From assembly GCA_021372515.1 (NCBI GenBank), contig JAJFUG010000045.1, positions 18,401 through 82,400 of the forward strand: DNA of 64,000 nt, in the 5' to 3' direction. A program made the position numbers and the translations under genes. The first letter of the stretch is position 1. Each line of letters starts with the position of its first letter. A model generated the notes under the pieces. That model did no database searches, was not told where the DNA came from, and saw only the letters and a program-made list of their open reading frames with translations. Shown here one piece after another: positions 7,854 through 17,063 of the stretch. This DNA comes from a bacterium. Lineage in GTDB: Bacteria > Gemmatimonadota > Glassbacteria > GWA2-58-10.

Positions 7854-8533
7854 GAAGAGACTCCATCACCATCGTGCTGGTCCCGGAAACACGCGAACCC
7901 ATGACCATGGAGTTTTCGCTGCGTGAGCTGGCGCTCTTTTTCGTCCTTCTGCTGACCATTTTCTCCAGCGCCGGCTACTCCCTGTTCCGCTTCCGGGACA
8001 TCCGTCGCGAGTACTCCTCGCTCAGCAGCGAGTTCCACAGCCTGAAGATCGACCTCAAGCAAAAAGAAAACCAGCTCGAGAGCCTGAAAAGCGAACTCGA
8101 CTCCCGCAAGGGTCTGATCCTTCTGGTGGACGGCAAGCAGGACACCACCGAGCTGAGTAGCGTGGTCAGCTCGAACCAGCTCAAGGTGGAGGACGTGCAA
8201 GTCCGCTCGCAGGACACCCACAGCCTGTCCCTGGGGTTCCGGCTGACCAACACCACGCCGGACGAGCGGCCCCTCAACGGCTACCTGATGGTAATCGCCC
8301 AGCACAAGAGCGGGGATGTCGACATGTACGGCACGTTCCCCGAGCTGAACCTGGAGCGCTCCCGCCCGGTGGTCTACAGCCTGGGCGACAGCTATTCGAT
8401 CCGACGCTTCAAGCAAATTGACGCCCTGGTGCCGCTCAAGGACAGCCTGGAAAACTACACCGCGCTCAAGATACTGGCGTTCAACGACAACGGGGATGTG
8501 CTGCTCAACGACAGCCGGGTCCTCCACTGGTAG
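7850..8533 (+). CDS. Unknown membrane-anchored coiled-coil protein in the murE slot of the dcw cluster
   Basis: A 227-residue protein, not recognised. The N-terminus (ITIVLVPETREPMTMEFSL) resembles the cytoplasmic/anchor start of many M23-type peptidases. One membrane helix follows (about residues 27-44), then a coiled coil with heptads (about 50-90: FHSLKIDLKQKENQLESLKSEL) and a mixed alpha/beta domain of about 130 residues outside the membrane. No peptidase motif is present. It overlaps ftsI by 4 bp (ATG at 7850? read GTG/ATG-type ATGA junction) and abuts murF, so it is inside the operon exactly where murE normally lies. A divisome scaffold role is inference. Confidence 0.7.
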   Translation: MRRDSITIVLVPETREPMTMEFSLRELALFFVLLLTIFSSAGYSLFRFRDIRREYSSLSSEFHSLKIDLKQKENQLESLKSELDSRKGLILLVDGKQDTTELSSVVSSNQLKVEDVQVRSQDTHSLSLGFRLTNTTPDERPLNGYLMVIAQHKSGDVDMYGTFPELNLERSRPVVYSLGDSYSIRRFKQIDALVPLKDSLENYTALKILAFNDNGDVLLNDSRVLHW

Positions 8534-9919
8534 GTGACGATGCTCCTGACGACCGCTGACATACGCTCAGCCCTCCCCTGGGCGGTCCTTTGCGGACCGG
8601 AGGGACAGCGCGGGTACGCGCGGGTGGCCACCGACAGCCGCGCCGATTGCAGCGGCACACTGTTCGTGGCCCTGGCCGGAGAGCGTTTCGACGGCAACCG
8701 GTTCGTGGCCGCGGCGGCCGCGGCCGGAGCAGCCGGGGCGATTGTCGGGCCGGGAGCGGAGGAGCTTCCCGACGGTCTCCAGTGTTTCCGGGTCAAGGAC
8801 AGCCTGGAGGCCCTTCAGCGTCTGGCCGCCTGGCACCGCCGCCGGATGAGCGGCTGCCGCGTCGTCGGCGTGACCGGCTCCAACGGCAAGAGCACGACCA
8901 AGCAGATGATCGCCGCGGTCCTGGGGCGCGCTTTCCGCACCCAGGCCACGCCGGGCAACCTGAACAACCATATCGGGGTGCCGCTCACGCTCCTGAGCCT
9001 GGAGCCCGAGACCCAGGTCCTGGTGGCCGAGATGGGAGCGAACCACCCGGGCGAGATTCGCCATCTGGCCGGCCTGGCCGCTCCGGATGCCGCGGTGGTG
9101 ACCAATATCGCCCCGGCGCACCTGGAGGGCTTCGGCAGTGTCGAGGGCGTGCGGGATGCCAAGCTGGAGCTGTTCGAGCAGACCGTCCCGGCCGGCTGGC
9201 GCCTCTACAACAGCGATGACCCGCGCCTGGCCGGGGCCGTGCCGCAGCGTTTCCCGGACGCCCTGGGGTTCGGGCTGGGCGAGGCCGCCGAAACGCGCGC
9301 CACCGAAATCTCGCTGGATGATCAGGCCCGGGCGGGTTTCAGCCTGGACGGGGCCTGCCGGGTCAGGCTGGGAATCCCCGGCCGCCACAATGTGCTCAAC
9401 GCCCTGGCCGCCGCCGCGGTGGGCAAGGCTTTCGGGATGGACTACGAGGGGATTCGCGCGGGCCTGGAGGCCGCCGAGGCCCTGGGCATGCGCATGCAGA
9501 TGCTCCATGTCGGCGCGCTCAAGGTGCTCAACGACTGCTACAACGCCAATCCCTCCAGCGTGACCGAGGCCCTGAACACCCTGGAGCAGATCGAGCACAC
9601 CGGCCGCCGTCTGGCCGTGCTGGGCGAAATGCTGGAGCTGGGCCACCTCTCGGGCGACCTGCACGCGCGCGTGGCGAGGGATGCAGCCGCACGGGAGCTG
9701 GACCTGGCCCTTTTCGTCGGGAAGTACGCGCAAGAAATGAAAGAATCTTTTATTCAGGCCGGCGGACAGCGTGACCGGGTCCTGGCCGCAACCGACAGCG
9801 ACACCGCCTGGACGGCGCTCAGGGAATTTCTCCGGCCTGGGGATCTGGTCCTGCTCAAAGCCAGCCGGGGAATGCGTCTGGAAACGGTGCTCCGCGCCAT
9901 AGAACAGGAGTTCGTATGA
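8534..9919 (+). CDS. murF: UDP-N-acetylmuramoyl-tripeptide--D-alanyl-D-alanine ligase MurF
   Basis: A 461-residue Mur ligase. Features are the ATP loop GVTGSNGKSTTK (about residues 114-125), the MurF-type signature GNLNNHIGVPLTLL, NIAPAHLEGFGS, and LNDCYNANPSS in the C-terminal half. It adds D-Ala-D-Ala to UDP-MurNAc-tripeptide in the cytosol. The start may be GTG 8534, directly after the previous stop, or ATG 8540 with AGGTG before it. The next gene, murD, overlaps by 4 bp; the normally intervening mraY is absent. Confidence 0.95.
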   Translation: MTMLLTTADIRSALPWAVLCGPEGQRGYARVATDSRADCSGTLFVALAGERFDGNRFVAAAAAAGAAGAIVGPGAEELPDGLQCFRVKDSLEALQRLAAWHRRRMSGCRVVGVTGSNGKSTTKQMIAAVLGRAFRTQATPGNLNNHIGVPLTLLSLEPETQVLVAEMGANHPGEIRHLAGLAAPDAAVVTNIAPAHLEGFGSVEGVRDAKLELFEQTVPAGWRLYNSDDPRLAGAVPQRFPDALGFGLGEAAETRATEISLDDQARAGFSLDGACRVRLGIPGRHNVLNALAAAAVGKAFGMDYEGIRAGLEAAEALGMRMQMLHVGALKVLNDCYNANPSSVTEALNTLEQIEHTGRRLAVLGEMLELGHLSGDLHARVARDAAARELDLALFVGKYAQEMKESFIQAGGQRDRVLAATDSDTAWTALREFLRPGDLVLLKASRGMRLETVLRAIEQEFV

Positions 9920-11325
9920 ACAACTGGAAGCTGCCCGAACCCAACGAGCACGAACCCTTGATTCCACCTCCGGCGAGCGTATCGGTGCTGGGGGCCGCCC
10001 GCAGTGGACAGGCCGCCGCCCGCCTGCTGGCCGAAAAGGGCTACGAGGTCTACCTGTCCGACAGCGCCCGCACCCCGAAGCTCGAAACCGAGTGCGCCGC
10101 CCTGTCCGGCCTGGGCGTGGAGGTCGAACTGGGCCGTCACGACCTCAAACGTCTGGCCGCCTCGAAATTCATCGTGGTCAGCCCCGGGATCGACGAGACC
10201 AAGGGCCTGCTTACCGAGCCCATCCTCTACGGCATCCCGCTGTTCGGCGAGGTGGAAATCGGCTACTGGTTCTGCCCCCTGCCCGTGGCCGCGGTGACCG
10301 GCACCAACGGCAAGAGCACCACCACGGCCCTGGTCGGGCACCTGCTGAACACCGCCGGAGTGCACTGCAAGGTGGCCGGCAATATCGGCTACGCTTTCTG
10401 CCGCGCGATCAGCGAGCTGAAAGACGAGAAAGTGATCGTGGCCGAGATCAGCAGCTACCAGCTCCACACCATCCGCACGTTCCGCCCGCGGGTGGGTGCG
10501 TTGCTCAACCTTTCCCCGGACCACCTCGACCGCTACGCCGAGGTGCGCGACTACTATTCGGCCAAGCTGCGCCTGTTCGACATCATGGGCCCGGGCGACA
10601 CGGCGATTTTCAACGCCGACCAGCCGGAGACCGCGGAGTGGGCCTCGCTGGTGGGCGGGATGCAGCCGGCCTGGTTCGGGTTCAAGGAGCGCGTGGGAAG
10701 CCTGGCGTTCAGCTTCGAGGGCAGCCTTTTCGTGCGGGGACGGGACCATCGGGCGGTGGAGGTGATCTCGCTGAACAAATTCCCGCTGCCGGGCCGCCAC
10801 AACCAGGAAAACCTGCTGGCCGCCGCGGCCACGGTGACCGCCCTGGGCCTGGACCCGGCCAGTATCCGCAAGGGCGTGCCCTCTTTCGTCGGCCTGCCTC
10901 ACCGTCTGGAAATAGTGGTCAAGTCCGAGGGCGTCACCTGGGTCAACGATTCCAAGGCCACCACGGTGGATTCGGTCCAGCGGGCCCTGGAAAGCTACGC
11001 CGGCTCGGTCATCCTCATAATGGGCGGCCGCCACAAGGGCGCGCCATACAAGTCTCTGGCCGCCGAGGTGCGCGCCAAGGTCAAGCGCCTGATCCTGATC
11101 GGCGAGGCCGCCGACCTGATCCACCAGGACCTGGGCGGCCTGGCGCCGGTCTCGCGGGCCGACAGCCTGGAGGCCGCGGTCAAGGCGGCCTGGACTTTCT
11201 CCGGCCCCGGGGACACGGTGATGCTGTCGCCGGGCTGCGCCAGTTTCGACATGTTCACCGATTTCGAGCAGCGTGGCGACCGTTTCCGCGAGGCAATCAG
11301 GAGGATCGTGGCGGATGCTTCGTAA
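9916..11325 (+). CDS. murD: UDP-N-acetylmuramoylalanine--D-glutamate ligase MurD
   Basis: A 469-residue Mur ligase. An N-terminal Rossmann-like domain starts VSVLGAARSGQAAARLLAEKGY. The ATP loop is VTGTNGKSTTTAL (about residues 127-139). LNLSPDHLDRY and VNDSKATTVDSVQRAL are diagnostic for MurD, as is the late LSPGCASFDMF motif. It adds D-glutamate to UDP-MurNAc-L-Ala. The start is an ATGA overlap with murF, with CAGGAG upstream. An N-terminal extension of about 20 residues precedes the conserved core. Confidence 0.95.
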   Translation: MNNWKLPEPNEHEPLIPPPASVSVLGAARSGQAAARLLAEKGYEVYLSDSARTPKLETECAALSGLGVEVELGRHDLKRLAASKFIVVSPGIDETKGLLTEPILYGIPLFGEVEIGYWFCPLPVAAVTGTNGKSTTTALVGHLLNTAGVHCKVAGNIGYAFCRAISELKDEKVIVAEISSYQLHTIRTFRPRVGALLNLSPDHLDRYAEVRDYYSAKLRLFDIMGPGDTAIFNADQPETAEWASLVGGMQPAWFGFKERVGSLAFSFEGSLFVRGRDHRAVEVISLNKFPLPGRHNQENLLAAAATVTALGLDPASIRKGVPSFVGLPHRLEIVVKSEGVTWVNDSKATTVDSVQRALESYAGSVILIMGGRHKGAPYKSLAAEVRAKVKRLILIGEAADLIHQDLGGLAPVSRADSLEAAVKAAWTFSGPGDTVMLSPGCASFDMFTDFEQRGDRFREAIRRIVADAS

Positions 11326-12451
11326 GGGCGAACCGACCGACAGCCGCCGTCTCGGCGGACAGGCCGTGGTCATCTCCATCATGCTGGCCCTGACCGGAAT
11401 GGTCATGGTCCTGAGCGCCACCAGTATCAGCGCCCAGGCCGAGCACCTTTCCAGCTACGCCTATTTCCAGAAACAGGCCCTGCGCACACTGGTCGGCCTG
11501 GTGATCATGCTGGTCGCCTCGCGCCTGGACTATCACCTGATGCGCCGGATCAGCCTGGTGGCCCTGCTGGTGTCGCTTTTCCTGATGCTGATCTGCCTGA
11601 TCCCGGGCACCTACTCGATCGCCCCGATCATCGGCGGGGCGCGGCGCTGGGTCCATCTGGGCTCGCTGACTTTCCAGCCCTCGGAGCTGGTGAAATTCTT
11701 CCTGATCTGCTGGGCGGCCGGGTTCCTTGTGGCCCGCAACAACCGGATCGGACGGTTCTCGGGCGGGTTTGTCCCCTATCTTCTGATAGTGGGCTTTTTC
11801 TGCCTGCTCATAGTCAAGCAGCCGGACCTGAGCATGGCCCTGGTGGTGTTCAGCCTGTCGATCATCCTGGGCTATGTCGGCGGCATACGCCTGACCCACC
11901 TCCTGCTGCTCGGGGTCTGCCTGACCCCGTTCGTCACCTACAAGTTCGTCATGAAAGTGGGCTACCGCAGCGAGCGTATCAGCAGCTTCATCATGGGCGA
12001 GGACGACAAGAGCGGCGGCGGCTACCAGGCCTACCAGAGCAAGCTGGCCCTGGGCTCGGGCGGGCTGGCCGGAGTGGGCCTGGGCCAGAGCCGGCAGAAA
12101 TATTTCTTCCTGCCCGCCGCGCACACGGATTTCATCTTTTCTATCATCGGCGAGGAACTGGGGTTCGTGGGAGGCGCGCTGGTGATCGCGGCGTTCTGCT
12201 GGCTGGCTTTCGTGGGCATACGGATCGCCCGGGGCGCGCCCGACCTCTATGGGTTCCTGCTGGCCGGCGGGCTGACCCTGTCGCTCCTGTTTTCGGCCCT
12301 GATAAACCTGGCCGTGGCCACCGGCCTGGCCCCGACCACCGGTCTGACCCTGCCGTTCCTGAGTTTCGGCGGCACGAGCCTTTTCACCAGCTTCTGGGCC
12401 ATCGGGATACTGAACAACATCAGCCGCAGCACCGAGGGAGAACCGGCATGA
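11315..12451 (+). CDS. ftsW: Septal peptidoglycan glycosyltransferase FtsW (SEDS family)
   Basis: A 378-residue polytopic membrane protein of the SEDS family with about ten hydrophobic segments. Conserved features include GGARRWVHLGSLTFQPSEL with the FQPSE motif, KQPDLSMAL, and PFLSFGGTSL near the end. It polymerises lipid II together with FtsI. The ATG at 11315 is preferred over an earlier in-frame start because AGGAGG lies about 10 bp before it; it overlaps murD by 11 bp. The following murC overlaps by 4 bp, leaving no room for murG. Confidence 0.94.
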   Translation: MLRKGEPTDSRRLGGQAVVISIMLALTGMVMVLSATSISAQAEHLSSYAYFQKQALRTLVGLVIMLVASRLDYHLMRRISLVALLVSLFLMLICLIPGTYSIAPIIGGARRWVHLGSLTFQPSELVKFFLICWAAGFLVARNNRIGRFSGGFVPYLLIVGFFCLLIVKQPDLSMALVVFSLSIILGYVGGIRLTHLLLLGVCLTPFVTYKFVMKVGYRSERISSFIMGEDDKSGGGYQAYQSKLALGSGGLAGVGLGQSRQKYFFLPAAHTDFIFSIIGEELGFVGGALVIAAFCWLAFVGIRIARGAPDLYGFLLAGGLTLSLLFSALINLAVATGLAPTTGLTLPFLSFGGTSLFTSFWAIGILNNISRSTEGEPA

Positions 12452-13842
12452 CCCAGCTCGACATGTTCAGGCGGGTGAAAAACATTCACATGGTGGGTAT
12501 CGGCGGCACAGGCATGTGCGGCATCGCCGAGATACTGCTGGAGGCCGGGTTCACGGTCTCGGGCAGCGACATGGCCCGCAGCGCCACCACCGACCGCCTG
12601 ATCCAGCTCGGGGCGAGGGTCTGGATCGGCCACCGCGCCGAGCAGGTGGAGGGGGCCGATGTAGTGGTCATCTCCTCGGCCGTGGACCGCGACAATGTGG
12701 AGCAGGTCGCCGCCCGCGAGCGGCATATCCCGGTGATCCGCCGGGCCGAGATGCTGGCCGAGCTGATGCGCATGAAATACGGCATCGCGGTGGCCGGCAC
12801 CCACGGCAAGACCACCACCACCTCGATGATCGGCCAGATGCTGGAGCATGCCGGCCTCGACCCCACGGTGATCGTGGGCGGGCGCCTGCGCTCGCTGGGC
12901 CGCAACGCCCGCAGCGGTGCGGGAGACATACTGGTGGCCGAGGCGGATGAGTTCGACCGCAGCTTCCTGCGCCTCACCCCCTCGGTGGCCATAATCACCA
13001 ATATCGACCGCGAGCATATGGACTGCTACAACAGTCTGGACGAGCTGAAGGACGCTTTCGTGGAGTTCGCCAACAAGGTCCCGTTCTACGGCGCGCTGGT
13101 CACCTGCCTGGATGACCCGCTGGCCGTATCGATCATCCCGCGCCTGGAGCGCCGCCTGGTCACCTACGGCGGCTCGGCCCAGGCCGACCTCCAGCACCGC
13201 GACATCGTGCACCAGGAGGGCGGCACCCACTGCCGGGTCTACAGCCACGGCGCAGAGCTGGGCGAGCTGCACCTCCAGGTGCCGGGCGAGCACAACGTGA
13301 AGAACGCCCTGGCCGCCCTGGGCGTGGGCCTGGAACTGGGCCTCGATTTCGGCAGGATGTCGGAGGGGTTGGCCGCTTTCAGCGGCGTGCACCGCCGCTC
13401 CGAGGTGAAAGGCGAGGCCGCCGGCCGGATGGTGGTGGATGACTATGCCCATCACCCCACCGAGGTGCGGGCCACCCTGGAGGGGCTGAAAAAGGCCTGG
13501 AACCGCCGGATCGTGGCTGTGTTCCAGCCGCACCTGTACAGCCGCACCCGCGACCAGGTCGAGGAGTTCGGCCGCTCGTTCATGCATTCGGACATTCTGG
13601 TAGTCACTGCGATCTACGGGGCGCGGGAGAAACCCATCCCCGGAGTGAGCGCCGAGAGCGTGGCCGAGGCGGCCCGCAACTACGGGCACAGGCAGGTGCT
13701 GTACGCGCCGGAGCGCGAGGCCCTGGCCGAGGCCGTGGTGCGGCTTTCCCAGCCAGGAGATATGATCGTGACCCTGGGCGCGGGCGATATCTACAAGGTG
13801 GGCGAGCAGGTGCTGACCCTCCTGGGAGAGAGCAAGGCTTGA
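12448..13842 (+). CDS. murC: UDP-N-acetylmuramate--L-alanine ligase MurC
   Basis: A 464-residue Mur ligase. It starts with the dinucleotide-fold motif IHMVGIGGTGMCGIAEILL. The ATP loop is VAGTHGKTTTTSM (about residues 114-126). Also present are NIDREHMDCY and VVDDYAHHPTEVRATL, both MurC hallmarks. It attaches the first L-alanine to UDP-MurNAc. The four-base overlap with ftsW and the TTGA overlap with murB indicate tight translational coupling. Length and motifs are normal. Confidence 0.95.
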   Translation: MTQLDMFRRVKNIHMVGIGGTGMCGIAEILLEAGFTVSGSDMARSATTDRLIQLGARVWIGHRAEQVEGADVVVISSAVDRDNVEQVAARERHIPVIRRAEMLAELMRMKYGIAVAGTHGKTTTTSMIGQMLEHAGLDPTVIVGGRLRSLGRNARSGAGDILVAEADEFDRSFLRLTPSVAIITNIDREHMDCYNSLDELKDAFVEFANKVPFYGALVTCLDDPLAVSIIPRLERRLVTYGGSAQADLQHRDIVHQEGGTHCRVYSHGAELGELHLQVPGEHNVKNALAALGVGLELGLDFGRMSEGLAAFSGVHRRSEVKGEAAGRMVVDDYAHHPTEVRATLEGLKKAWNRRIVAVFQPHLYSRTRDQVEEFGRSFMHSDILVVTAIYGAREKPIPGVSAESVAEAARNYGHRQVLYAPEREALAEAVVRLSQPGDMIVTLGAGDIYKVGEQVLTLLGESKA

Positions 13843-14801
13843 GCGAAAGCCGGGACATAAGCCTGGCCGGTCTGACCGGGGTCAAGGGCCTCTCCCTGCG
13901 CGAGGGCTATCCCCTGAAACGCCTGACCACTATCGGCGCTGGGGGCGCGGCGCGCTGGTTCGCCCAGGTGGAAAGCCTGTCCGCCCTGCGCAACCTTCTG
14001 CTCGCCCTGGGGGCCGCCCCCTGGTTCATCCTGGGCGGAGGCTCGAACCTTCTGGTGAGCGACCGGGATTTCCCCGGGGTGATAGTCCGCCTGGGCGGCG
14101 GTTTCCGGAGGCTGGCCCTGAGCGGTGAGCGCCTGGTCTGCGGGGCCGCGGCGCCGCTGGCGCGTCTGGTCCGTCTGGCCGTGCAGGGCGGGTTCCCCGG
14201 GTTCGAGGAACTGAGCGGAGTGCCCGGCTCGGTGGGCGGCGCGGCCGCGATGAACGCCGGCACGCATGTGAAAGAGCTGGGCGACCTGGTGGAAAGCCTC
14301 TACCTGATGAACGGCCGGGGCGAGCTGAAAAAATACCCGGCCGCCGCGCTAAGCCGCGGCTACCGCCGCAGCCTGGCCCCGGAGGCCGGCGTGATCACGC
14401 GGCTCGATTTCCGGCGCGGCCCCGGCGGCGACCCGGCCTCCCAAGCCATACGGGCGACAGAGCTGTCGAGCCAGAGAAAACAGAAACACCCGTGGAACAG
14501 CCGTACTTTCGGCTCCACGTTCAAGAACCCGGAGGGGATGATCGCCGCGAAGCTGATCGACGCGGCCGGGCTCAAGGGGACTCAGATCGGCGGAGCGCGG
14601 GTCAGCCCCAAGCACGCCAATTTCATCGAGAACGACCGCGGCGCCGCCGCTCTGGACATCCTGGCCCTGATCAAGCTGGTGCGCGACACCGTGCGCAGTC
14701 AGTCCGGGATCACCCTGGAGCCGGAGGTCCGCCTGCTGGGATTCACAGCGGAAGAACTGGGAGACCTCACCCCTTATGCGGTCTCCATCGTAAAGAATTG
14801 A
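13839..14801 (+). CDS. murB: UDP-N-acetylenolpyruvoylglucosamine reductase MurB
   Basis: A 320-residue FAD-dependent reductase making UDP-MurNAc. Seen are the N-terminal TTIGAGGAARWF segment, the FAD-binding ILGGGSNLLVSD, the central SGVPGSVGGAAAMNAG, and a SxFKNPEG-type motif (GSTFKNPEG) carrying the catalytic serine, with a final LEPEVRLLGF. This pattern is the type IIa/short family lacking the inserted loop. The start is TTG 13839 overlapping the murC stop, with GGGAGAG upstream. Confidence 0.94.
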   Translation: MSESRDISLAGLTGVKGLSLREGYPLKRLTTIGAGGAARWFAQVESLSALRNLLLALGAAPWFILGGGSNLLVSDRDFPGVIVRLGGGFRRLALSGERLVCGAAAPLARLVRLAVQGGFPGFEELSGVPGSVGGAAAMNAGTHVKELGDLVESLYLMNGRGELKKYPAAALSRGYRRSLAPEAGVITRLDFRRGPGGDPASQAIRATELSSQRKQKHPWNSRTFGSTFKNPEGMIAAKLIDAAGLKGTQIGGARVSPKHANFIENDRGAAALDILALIKLVRDTVRSQSGITLEPEVRLLGFTAEELGDLTPYAVSIVKN

Positions 14802-14839
14802 TTCTGGGACACTAAACATTCAATGCTGCGAGGGGTGCG

Positions 14840-15643
14840 ATGACAGTCGGGAGAAGATCGGTCCGGAACCGTCGCCGGAGCGCATCAGGACGGAGACGCG
14901 GCGCCAGGGGACTCAAACTGCTTCTGTTGCTCGCTCTGACCGGGCTTTCCTGCTACGGGGCCGAGCGCTGTGACCTGTCGCACTATTTCTCGGTGCGCGA
15001 GGTGAGCGTGGAGCCCACCCGACGGATACCGGCCGGCGAACTGCTGGCCCTGAGCCGCGAGGCCCTTCTGGGACGCAGCATGCTGGGCGGGTTCACCGGG
15101 GCAGAGGCGGTCCTGCGCCGTCACCCCCTGATCAAGGATGTCAGCCTGCACCGGCGTTTCCCGGACCGGGTCAAGGTGGTGGTGACCGAGCGTGAGCCGG
15201 TGGCCATGCTCAACTGCGGCGAGCTTCTGCCCGTGGACAACGAGGGCTATGTCCTGCCGCTCAACGACCCCGCGGCCTGCGCCAAGCTGCCGCTTCTCAC
15301 CCCGCGGAAGGCCGCTTTCGAGAACCTGGAGCCCGGCGACAGCCGCCACCGCCTGGACAAGGACGGGCGGATGCTGCTGGAGACCTCCCTGGCTTTCCGT
15401 CGCGCCGCGCCCGAGATGCTGCCGCTTATCAGCGAGTTCACGGTGAACTCCGAGGGCAAGATCACCCTGGTGACCCTGAACGATGGCGTGCAGGTGGTGA
15501 TCGGCAAATGGGTCCGTCCCGAGACGGTGCGCTACCTCAAGTGGATGATGGCCCGTCTGGCCGAGGGCGGCGAGGCCGGTCCGCGCGAGGTGGACCTGAG
15601 CTTCGACGGCCAGATAATAGTCAAGGACACCAAAGGCATCTGA
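14840..15643 (+). CDS. ftsQ: Cell division protein FtsQ
   Basis: A 267-residue bitopic protein. A very basic N-terminus (about 25 residues, RNRRRSASGRRRG) precedes a membrane helix at about residues 26-40 and a periplasmic POTRA domain (FSVREVSVEPTRRIPAGELLALS through HPLIKDVSLHRRFPDRVKVVVTEREPVA). The FtsQ-type domain follows (DNEGYVLPL...). It bridges cytosolic and periplasmic divisome parts. The start ATG has GAGGGG upstream. It lies between murB and ftsA, with no ddl gene. Confidence 0.9.
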   Translation: MTVGRRSVRNRRRSASGRRRGARGLKLLLLLALTGLSCYGAERCDLSHYFSVREVSVEPTRRIPAGELLALSREALLGRSMLGGFTGAEAVLRRHPLIKDVSLHRRFPDRVKVVVTEREPVAMLNCGELLPVDNEGYVLPLNDPAACAKLPLLTPRKAAFENLEPGDSRHRLDKDGRMLLETSLAFRRAAPEMLPLISEFTVNSEGKITLVTLNDGVQVVIGKWVRPETVRYLKWMMARLAEGGEAGPREVDLSFDGQIIVKDTKGI

Positions 15644-15759
15644 TCCGCCGATAACGGAAAAAATACAGTCAAAGGTTGGACCTTCGCGTCGAGTTAACGG
15701 CCGGCCGCCCGCGCGGGGGATAAAAGCCGCAACATCACGCCGGCCGTCCGGGAGGACTG

Positions 15760-16989
15760 ATGGCCAAAGACAACATAATCGTGGGGCTGGATATAGGCAC
15801 CACCAAGATCTGCGCCATGATCGCCGAGCCGACCGAGGAGGGGGCGCTCAAGCTGGTCGGCGTGGGCACCTCGCGCAGCGAGGGCCTGCGGCGCGGCGTG
15901 GTGGTCAACATCGAGAAAACCGTGCAGTCGATCACCAAGGCCATCGAGGAGGCCGAGCTGATGGCCGGGGTCGAGGTGCGCGGGGTCTACGCCGGGATCG
16001 CCGGCGACCACATCCGCTCGATCAACTCCAAGGGTATAATCGCGGTCTCGCGCGAGCACACCGACATCACCCAGGAGGACGTGCGCCGGGTGGTCGAGGC
16101 GGCCCAGGCCGCGCACATCCCGATTGAGCGCGAGGTGATCCACGTCATCCCCCAGGAGTTCATAGTCGATGACCAGCGCGGCATCCGCGACCCGGTCGGC
16201 ATGAGCGGCGTGCGCCTCGAGGTGGAGGTGCACATAGTCACCGGCGCGGTCACCAGCGCGCAGAATATTGTAAAAAGCATCCACCGCGCCGGGTTCGAGG
16301 TCTACGACCTGGTGCTCGAACCGCTGGCCTCCAGCTACGCCGTGCTCACCGAGGACGAGAAAGACCTGGGTGTGGCCCTGATCGACATCGGCGGAGGCAC
16401 CAGCGACATCGCCCTGTTCTCGCGCGGCAGCATCCGCCACACCAGCGTGCTGGGCCTGGCCGGCGACAACCTGACCAACGATATCGCCATCGGCCTGCGC
16501 ACTCCGGCGCACAAGGCCCGCGAGCTGAAAGAGAAATTCGGCTGTGCGGTGGCCTCGATGGTCAACGCGGATGAGATGATCTCAGTGCCCAGCGCCTCGA
16601 CTCAGAGTGAGCGCCAGGTGTCGCGCCAGTTGCTGGCCTCGATCATCCAGCCGCGCATGGAGGAAATCCTGGGTCTGGCGTTCCGCGAGATCGAGGAGTA
16701 CAACGACCTCCTGGCCGCGGGGATCGTGCTCACCGGAGGGACCAGCGGGCTCAAGGGCATCGTGGAGCTGTGCGAGGACGTGACCAAGCTGCCGGTGCGT
16801 GTGGGCAAGCCCGGAGGTGTGACCGGCCTGACCAACATGATCGACGATCCCAAGTTCGCTACCGGCGTGGGGCTGGTGCTTTTTGGCGCGCAGCAGCAGC
16901 CGGGCGAGGGACGCTTCCAGGGCGATGAGAGCAACGTTTTCAACAAGGTCGTCGACCGCATGAAAAACTGGCTCAACGACCTCTGGTAA
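15760..16989 (+). CDS. ftsA: Cell division protein FtsA
   Basis: A 409-residue actin-fold ATPase. Phosphate-1 motif VGLDIGTTKICAMI lies at the N-terminus, the SHS2/1C insertion at about residues 80-165, phosphate-2 LIDIGGGTSDIALF at about 208-221, and an adenosine motif GIVLTGGTSGLKG at about 325. The C-terminal VDRMKNWLNDLW is an amphipathic membrane-targeting helix, as in other FtsA proteins. It tethers FtsZ to the membrane. GGGAGG precedes the ATG. It is 74 bp before ftsZ. Confidence 0.95.
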   Translation: MAKDNIIVGLDIGTTKICAMIAEPTEEGALKLVGVGTSRSEGLRRGVVVNIEKTVQSITKAIEEAELMAGVEVRGVYAGIAGDHIRSINSKGIIAVSREHTDITQEDVRRVVEAAQAAHIPIEREVIHVIPQEFIVDDQRGIRDPVGMSGVRLEVEVHIVTGAVTSAQNIVKSIHRAGFEVYDLVLEPLASSYAVLTEDEKDLGVALIDIGGGTSDIALFSRGSIRHTSVLGLAGDNLTNDIAIGLRTPAHKARELKEKFGCAVASMVNADEMISVPSASTQSERQVSRQLLASIIQPRMEEILGLAFREIEEYNDLLAAGIVLTGGTSGLKGIVELCEDVTKLPVRVGKPGGVTGLTNMIDDPKFATGVGLVLFGAQQQPGEGRFQGDESNVFNKVVDRMKNWLNDLW

Positions 16990-17063
16990 AAAGAATATAC
17001 AACAGGTGTCGAATCTGAGACCCATAAACCGGCAACCCGCAGCGTAGCGGGGGGAGAGGAAAA

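Noticed and set aside
8534-9919. MurE alternative for the murF gene
   Set aside because: GNLNNHIGVPLTLL and NIAPAHLEGFGS are MurF markers, and the MurE-type DNPR recognition motif is absent.
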